Positions 8,137-10,832 of a stretch of 10,832 nucleotides of DNA are shown in pieces; position 1 is the first letter of the stretch, and every line of letters begins with the position of its first letter. Position numbers and translations under genes: made by a program. This DNA comes from Candidatus Parcubacteria bacterium. Lineage in GTDB: Bacteria; Patescibacteriota; Minisyncoccia; Phycocordibacterales; SBAW01. The DNA lies in assembly GCA_019661855.1 (NCBI GenBank), contig JAIFWM010000022.1, positions 1 to 10,832 on the forward strand, read 5' to 3'. The notes below the pieces were generated by a model. That model was not told the origin of the DNA, did not search any database, and saw only the letters and a program-made list of their open reading frames with translations.

Positions 8137-8646
8137 ATGGCAGAAGCAGCGCAGGGCCAAGAGCCCTCATCCCAAGCGCAAGGCTCTAAGACACCCGTCT
8201 ACGAAGTCGGGTTTCATATCGTGCCAACTATCGGCGAGGAGCAGATAGGTGGAGTGGTTGAAAAGATCCGTGCAGCACTTGGTGAGTCAGAAATTATTAA
8301 AGATCAGTTCCCGTCAAAAATAGTGCTCACGTACACAATTGAGCGCTCAAACCAAGGTAAGCGCGAGAAATACCATGAAGCGTATTTTGGTTGGATAAAG
8401 TTTGCAGCCGAGCGCGAGAATATTCCCGCAATCGAGCAGGCTATCCGTGGTATGCGCGAAGTGTTGCGTTATATCTTAGTCGAAACTGTTCGCGAAGATG
8501 TGGCGTCTCCTCGACGTGCAATCTTCACCTCTGACCGTCTTGAGGGTCAAACCTTAAAGAAGCCTACCAGCACTCCCGAAACGGCAGCGCCAGCAGGAGT
8601 CTCGGAGGAGGAGCTTGATAAGTCTATCGAGGCATTGGTACAGTAA
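8137..8646 (+). CDS. rpsF: Small ribosomal subunit protein bS6
   Basis: Binds 16S rRNA together with bS18 in the platform of the 30S subunit. From the ATG at 8137 the product has 169 residues, longer than the usual 95-135. The central part (about 20-118) carries the S6 ferredoxin-like pattern: VYEVGFHIVPTIGEEQIG, then a FPSKIVLTYTIER strand, KYHEAYFGWIKFAAE and IRGMREVLRYILVETVRED. It is flanked by a Q/S/A-rich N-terminal tail and a low-complexity C-terminal tail (PTSTPETAAPAGVSEEELDKSIEAL). An in-frame GTG at 8119 would add six residues (MVKCQS) but falls inside the promoter and has no ribosome binding site. The following ssb and rpsR genes give the classic rpsF-ssb-rpsR order and strengthen the call. 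Sequence similarity to textbook bS6 is only moderate. Confidence 0.85.
   Translation: MAEAAQGQEPSSQAQGSKTPVYEVGFHIVPTIGEEQIGGVVEKIRAALGESEIIKDQFPSKIVLTYTIERSNQGKREKYHEAYFGWIKFAAERENIPAIEQAIRGMREVLRYILVETVREDVASPRRAIFTSDRLEGQTLKKPTSTPETAAPAGVSEEELDKSIEALVQ
8615..8644 (+). promoter_or_regulatory. Promoter for ssb inside the 3' end of rpsF
   Basis: TTGATA (8615-8620, five of six to the -35 consensus), an 18-base spacer and an extended -10, TGG + TACAGT (8636-8644), lie within the last codons of rpsF. The ssb ATG at 8653 begins 8 bases after the hexamer. The -10 ends inside the rpsF stop codon. No Shine-Dalgarno sequence is present, so the transcript would be leaderless or nearly so. Confidence 0.6.
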
Positions 8647-8652
8647 ACCTAT

Positions 8653-9117
8653 ATGTATCTCAACAAAGCAATGGTATATGGAAACCTGACGCGCGATCCA
8701 GAAGCGCGCTCACTCCCAAGCGGAGGTCAGGTCTGCTCGTTTAGCATTGCTACGAATCGCGTCTTTAAAAAGACCGATGGTACCAAGCAAGAGCAGGTAG
8801 AGTTTCATAATATTGTTGTCTTTGGTCGCCAGGCAGAAACGTGTGCGCAATATCTTAAAAAAGGTAGTCCTGCATTTGTCGAAGGACGTCTCCAAACTCG
8901 CAGTTGGGAAGGAGATAAAGGAAAGCAGTACCGCACCGAGATTGTTGCAGAGCGTGTGCAGTTTGGTCCTCGTGCCGGAGGCGCTCCTAGAGCCGAAGGT
9001 CCCGAGCGAAGCGAGGGAGGTAGTGTTTCGGACGCAGAAGCGCCACAAAAGGCACCGAAAGAAGATGTTATTGACTATCCGGTAGAAGATATCAATCCAG
9101 ATGATATCCCATTCTAA
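8653..9117 (+). CDS. ssb: Single-stranded DNA-binding protein SSB
   Basis: Coats single-stranded DNA in replication, recombination and repair, and recruits partners through its C-terminal tip. The 154 residues comprise an OB fold (about 1-106: LNKAMVYGNLTRDPEARSLPSG, then FSIATNR, QVEFHNIVVFGRQAE, GSPAFVEGRLQTRSW, YRTEIVAERVQF). A flexible linker (107-138) and the acidic tail ending DDIPF (150-154) follow; this is the canonical partner-binding tip, here without a long Gly/Gln linker. The linker contains PERSEGG (117-123), encoded by a small palindromic element at 9000-9018. The start is fixed by the family N-terminus and by an extended -10 8 bases upstream. It lies between rpsF and rpsR, as in many bacteria; RecO, a known SSB partner, is encoded upstream. 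Confidence 0.96.
   Translation: MYLNKAMVYGNLTRDPEARSLPSGGQVCSFSIATNRVFKKTDGTKQEQVEFHNIVVFGRQAETCAQYLKKGSPAFVEGRLQTRSWEGDKGKQYRTEIVAERVQFGPRAGGAPRAEGPERSEGGSVSDAEAPQKAPKEDVIDYPVEDINPDDIPF
9000..9018 (+). repeat. GAGCGAAGCGA hairpin element in the ssb linker
   Basis: TCCC (9000-9003) and GGGA (9015-9018) flank the 11-mer GAGCGAAGCGA (9004-9014). The fold predicted by eye is a 4-bp outer stem, a 5'-GA/5'-GA tandem mismatch, then GCGAAGC, the exceptionally stable DNA mini-hairpin with a GAA loop. It encodes PERSEG in the SSB linker, where insertion would be tolerated. The same 11-mer occurs at 10093-10103. Confidence 0.5.
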
Positions 9118-9129
9118 AAAGAAATTTAA

Positions 9130-9312
9130 ATGACTATGCAATTCCAACGAATAGATTACAAAGATGTTGAAACTCTAAAAAAGTTTCTCAATCCACACGG
9201 CAAAATTATGTCACGCCGCCGCACACAGCTTTCGGCTGTAAATCAGCGTGCGCTAGCAGAGGCTATCAAACGCGCTCGCTTCATGGCACTCTTGCCTTAC
9301 ATTGTTCGATAA
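9130..9312 (+). CDS. rpsR: Small ribosomal subunit protein bS18
   Basis: 30S platform protein that pairs with bS6. The 60-residue product contains the full S18 core: IDYKDVETLKKFLNPHGKIMSRRRTQLSAVNQRALAEAIKRARFMALLPY (about 7-57), with the conserved RRRT and AIKRARFMALLPY signatures. It is shorter than the usual 70-80 residues and lacks the N-terminal basic/Cys-containing segment found in many bS18 proteins. The start may be 9130 or the in-frame ATG at 9136 (MQFQRIDYKDV); neither has a Shine-Dalgarno sequence, and an A-rich tract precedes them. Only 12 bases separate it from ssb, so it is probably cotranscribed with it. A strong terminator follows 4 bases after the stop. Confidence 0.95.
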   Translation: MTMQFQRIDYKDVETLKKFLNPHGKIMSRRRTQLSAVNQRALAEAIKRARFMALLPYIVR

Positions 9313-9316
9313 AACA

Positions 9317-9390
9317 AAAAAATAAAAAGTTCCCTGCGAAGGAGTTGGCAGCCTGTTTATCTCTCCGAAGCAGGGAACTTTTTATTTTTT
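9317..9390. terminator. Bidirectional intrinsic terminator between rpsR and efp
   Basis: Perfect 21-bp inverted repeat: arms 9317-9337 and 9370-9390, with core GTTCCCTGC/GCAGGGAAC. The A-rich outer part of each arm provides the U-tract for the opposite strand, so it can stop both the plus-strand rpsR transcript and the minus-strand efp transcript. Inside, GAA faces GAA (9338-9340 and 9367-9369, a 3x3 internal loop able to form sheared G-A pairs), then GGAG/CTCC (9341-9344 and 9363-9366) closes an 18-base loop. The efp stop codon is 6 bases beyond the right arm. Confidence 0.93.
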
Positions 9391-9396
9391 GCTAGC

Positions 9397-9969
9397 TTAT
9401 TTTTGTTTGTCCGCTCTCTCCACGTACGAAGCGGTTTCAGTATTGATACGTACTACGTCTCCTTCGTTAATAAAGAGGGGAGCTTGCAAGCGAGCGCCAG
9501 TCTCAAGTGTAATTTCTTTAGTACCACCCTGGGCGGTGTTTCCGCGTACGGCAGGAGGAGCTTCTTTAACAAGAAGGTCTACTTTGATAGGCATACGAAT
9601 TGAAATAATCTTTTCATCGAAGACAAGTGCGTCAACGACAGAGTTAGGTTTAAGGAACTGACCTGCAGGACCAATCAAGTCTGTATCGAGCATAAAACGA
9701 TCTGCAGGATTGCTGTCGGCGCAAAACCACCATTCTCCACGATTAGTGTAGAGATATCTAACCGGTTTGGTTGAGAGGTCTGCCTCTTCAGCTTTTTCCG
9801 CTTGGTGAAAGGCCTGTTCTGTTATGCGACCAGTAATAAGGTGGCGTAATTTGGTTTGATTAACTGGCTTGCGCTGCTGTTTGCGAAACACGTGTGCATC
9901 CAAAACTTCGTACGGTTCGCCGTCGATTAAAATAACTTTTTTAGGGAGTATCTCGTTGTATTCCAACAT
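9397..9969 (-). CDS. efp: Elongation factor P with atypical tip loop
   Basis: EF-P binds the ribosome next to the P-site tRNA and relieves stalling at polyproline stretches. The 190 residues show the three-domain pattern: KOW-like domain I (IDGEPYEVLDAHVF...KLRHLITG, 15-47), domain II (about 68-128) and C-terminal domain III with the EF-P signature APPAVRGNTAQGGTKEITLETGA (split around 137-159) and VPLF-like APLFINEGDVVRINTETASYVER. Alignment without gaps to E. coli EF-P (DGEPY and TK/VK anchors) puts Gln32 at the position of the modified Lys34; the usual PGKG tip reads KQQR (30-33), followed by Lys34 and Pro35. Known lysylation, hydroxylation or rhamnosylation at that residue would therefore not apply. 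It is the only minus-strand gene, convergent with rpsR and divergent from the sigma gene. Confidence 0.94.
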   Translation of the reverse strand: MLEYNEILPKKVILIDGEPYEVLDAHVFRKQQRKPVNQTKLRHLITGRITEQAFHQAEKAEEADLSTKPVRYLYTNRGEWWFCADSNPADRFMLDTDLIGPAGQFLKPNSVVDALVFDEKIISIRMPIKVDLLVKEAPPAVRGNTAQGGTKEITLETGARLQAPLFINEGDVVRINTETASYVERADKQK

Positions 9970-9975
9970 ATTTAA

Positions 9976-9993
9976 ATCGCCCCTGTGGGCGAT
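9976..9993 (-). promoter_or_regulatory. Hairpin in the efp leader
   Basis: ATCGCCC (9976-9982) and GGGCGAT (9987-9993) form a perfect 7-bp stem with a 4-base loop, 6 bases upstream of the efp start codon. If the promoter at 10000-10028 is right, transcription would start near 9993, so the mRNA would begin with this stem-loop. It has no U-tract and so is not a terminator. A role in mRNA 5'-end stability or translation is possible but not shown. Confidence 0.5.
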
Positions 9994-9999
9994 GTATGC

Positions 10000-10028
10000 A
10001 CTCTACCCGAAACTTACCCTAAACTCAA
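10000..10028 (-). promoter_or_regulatory. Candidate efp promoter
   Basis: Read on the minus strand: TTGAGT (10028-10023), a 17-base spacer and TAGAGT (10005-10000). The predicted start is near 9993, giving a leader of about 24 bases that opens with the hairpin at 9976-9993. The hexamers each match four of six consensus positions. Confidence 0.45.
10004..10025. repeat. Tandem 11-bp direct repeat in the efp promoter spacer
   Basis: TACCC-G-AAACT (10004-10014) is followed immediately by TACCC-T-AAACT (10015-10025), identical at 10 of 11 positions. The period is about one helical turn, so both copies show the same DNA face. The pair covers the spacer between the candidate -35 and -10 of efp, in the 81-base region shared with the sigma gene, which suits an operator. 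No protein can be assigned to it. Confidence 0.5.
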
Positions 10029-10032
10029 GTAG

Positions 10033-10062
10033 TTGTAGAGAGAGGTCACTATGATATATCCT
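10033..10062 (+). promoter_or_regulatory. Candidate promoter for the sigma-factor gene
   Basis: TTGTAG (10033-10038) is followed at 16 bases by TATATC (10055-10060, with TG at 10052-10053), or at 18 bases by TATCCT (10057-10062). These end 8 or 6 bases before the ATG at 10069, the same geometry as in other genes here. TATGAT (10050-10055) is another -10-like hexamer but is badly spaced from TTGTAG. Confidence 0.3.
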
Positions 10063-10068
10063 GTGGCA

Positions 10069-10647
10069 ATGGACTACCTCTCGGAAAATGAGGAGCGAAG
10101 CGACGAAGAGCTCCTAGCTCTTTCTCTTTCACACCCTTCACTCTTTGCACTCTTGGTGCGCAAGTATGAGGAACCCTTCATGCGCAAAGCCATCTCGATT
10201 GTTCGCGAAAGGGAAGAGGCCGAAGACATAGTGCAAGAAGCATTCACCAAGATCTATCTCGCGGCCTCGAAGTTTAAAAAGCAGGAGGGCGCAAGCTTCT
10301 CTTCGTGGGGATACAGGATTCTCATTAACACGGCTTTGACCCACTACGCCAAGCGCAAGCGAGCAGGGCAGATGACCGTAGAGCTAGATCAAGAGATTTG
10401 GAACTTAATCCCCGACAAAAATCTGCGCCAGTTTGAAAGGAAGGAGTTGATGGATGAAGTGTCGTCAGTGCTTACTCGAATGCCACAGATCTTCGCTAAA
10501 GCTTTGAACAACTTTTTTATTGAAGGGAAGTCGCAAGAGGAGATCGCTGCCGACGAAGGAGTATCAGTGGGCGCAATCAAAACTCGCGTTCACCGAGCTA
10601 AAGAAGAATTTAGAAGAATTTATAAGCAAATCACTACAAATATATGA
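10069..10647 (+). CDS. Sigma-70 family RNA polymerase sigma factor (ECF-like)
   Basis: Directs RNA polymerase to a subset of promoters. From the ATG at 10069 it has 192 residues; an in-frame ATG at 10051 would add six (MIYPVA), but that stretch looks like the -10 region. It has only regions 2 and 4, as in ECF sigmas. Region 2 runs through LFALLVRKYEEPFMRKAISIV and AEDIVQEAFTKIYLAASKF to SFSSWGYRILINTALTHYAKRKR, where the DIVQEAF, FSSW and basic-end motifs are diagnostic. Region 4 has LTRMPQIFAKALNNFFIEGKSQEEIAADEGVSVGAIKTRVHRAKEEFR, with the helix-turn-helix EEIAADEGVSVGAIKTRVHRAK. The N-terminus contains ERSD encoded by the GAGCGAAGCGA element (10093-10103). The stop overlaps the start of a membrane-protein gene (ATGA), which suggests a sigma and partner unit. 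Target promoters are unknown. Confidence 0.92.
   Translation: MDYLSENEERSDEELLALSLSHPSLFALLVRKYEEPFMRKAISIVREREEAEDIVQEAFTKIYLAASKFKKQEGASFSSWGYRILINTALTHYAKRKRAGQMTVELDQEIWNLIPDKNLRQFERKELMDEVSSVLTRMPQIFAKALNNFFIEGKSQEEIAADEGVSVGAIKTRVHRAKEEFRRIYKQITTNI
10093..10103 (+). repeat. Second GAGCGAAGCGA element (sigma gene)
   Basis: An exact copy of the 11-mer at 9004-9014, in the same frame (GAG CGA AGC GA..., coding ERSD). It holds the GCGAAGC mini-hairpin but lacks a good outer stem; only one flanking G-C pair can form. A one-mismatch relative, GATCGAAGCGA (1652-1662, coding DRSD), lies in the cytoplasmic tail of the surface protein. Confidence 0.4.
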
Positions 10648-10832
10648 CGAGCAAAATCGAACAACAGGTTATGGCGTCTGTGGCAGCAATTTACACCGTG
10701 CGCCAACTCTTTTCGCGCACCGCGCTCAAGCTCTATGTATGTGCGGCGTCTTTGTGGGGGCTAGGGCAGCTTGTTTGGGTTTCAAAAGTGTTTGAAAACC
10801 TTTCACATGCGGGTATACCCTTCTTCTTTCCC
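10644..10832 (+). CDS. Small membrane protein coupled to the sigma factor (3' truncated by window)
   Basis: An open frame begins at ATG 10644, overlapping the sigma stop by 4 bases (ATGA), and stays open for 63 codons to the window end. The N-terminus is polar (MTSKIEQQVMASVAAIYTVRQLFSRTAL) and is followed by a hydrophobic segment of about 20 residues (30-50: LYVCAASLWGLGQLVWVSKVF) likely to cross the membrane, then HAGIPFFFP. I do not recognise the family. The 4-base overlap implies translational coupling. In ECF-sigma operons the next gene is often a membrane anti-sigma factor, but no zinc-binding anti-sigma HxxxCxxC motif is visible here, so that role is speculative. Confidence 0.72.
   Translation, partial: MTSKIEQQVMASVAAIYTVRQLFSRTALKLYVCAASLWGLGQLVWVSKVFENLSHAGIPFFFP

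Noticed and set aside
10520..10795. Plus-strand open frame overlapping the sigma C-terminus
   Set aside because: Out of frame with the sigma region 4 and the better-placed ATGA-coupled frame at 10644; low-quality residue pattern.
1..10832. tRNA genes, CRISPR arrays, insertion sequences, riboswitches
   Set aside because: No cloverleaf, regular repeat-spacer array, transposase or T-box-like leader was seen. Gaps between genes are 30 bases or less except the terminator region (9313-9396) and the divergent region upstream of efp and the sigma gene.

Overview
The window looks like a chromosomal core-gene region from a Candidate Phyla Radiation (Patescibacteria) bacterium, most likely Parcubacteria-like. 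The evidence is indirect: a eukaryote/archaeal-type dimeric GlyRS, a short RecO, MetRS without a C-terminal tRNA-binding domain, EF-P with an unusual tip loop, very tight gene packing and almost no Shine-Dalgarno sequences. TGA is used as a stop (metG, sigma gene), so the code is standard table 11 rather than the TGA=Gly code of Gracilibacteria/SR1. No rRNA, tRNA, CRISPR, transposase or phage gene was seen.

Layout. Bases 1-9312 carry ten same-strand genes with gaps of 30 bases or less: the 3' end of ileS, recO, a large cysteine-free single-pass surface protein, glyQS, an AI-2E-family membrane protein, metG, tatD, then the ribosomal/replication set rpsF-ssb-rpsR. A strong bidirectional terminator (9317-9390) separates rpsR from the convergent efp gene (minus strand). 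An 81-base divergent region (9970-10050) holds an efp promoter with a tandem 11-bp repeat and a leader hairpin. A sigma-70-family factor follows on the plus strand, overlapping by 4 bases an unannotated membrane-protein gene that runs off the window.

How the genes fit together. Nearly all products serve translation (three aminoacyl-tRNA synthetases, bS6, bS18, EF-P) or DNA maintenance (RecO, SSB, TatD nuclease). The run of co-directional genes need not be one transcript. Several genes have their own -10 element 6-8 bases before the ATG, often with a TGn extension and sometimes inside the preceding coding region. This suggests leaderless mRNAs started gene by gene.

Most interesting points: the repeated '-10 then 6-8 nt then ATG' architecture; a promoter for ssb embedded in the last codons of rpsF; Gln in place of the modified Lys of EF-P; a His-to-Gln change in the MetRS methionine pocket; a GAGCGAAGCGA element, built around the very stable GCGAAGC mini-hairpin, in the same frame in two genes; and a sigma factor translationally coupled to a small membrane protein, a possible new sigma/partner pair. 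I see no defence system or other cassette-like novel system.
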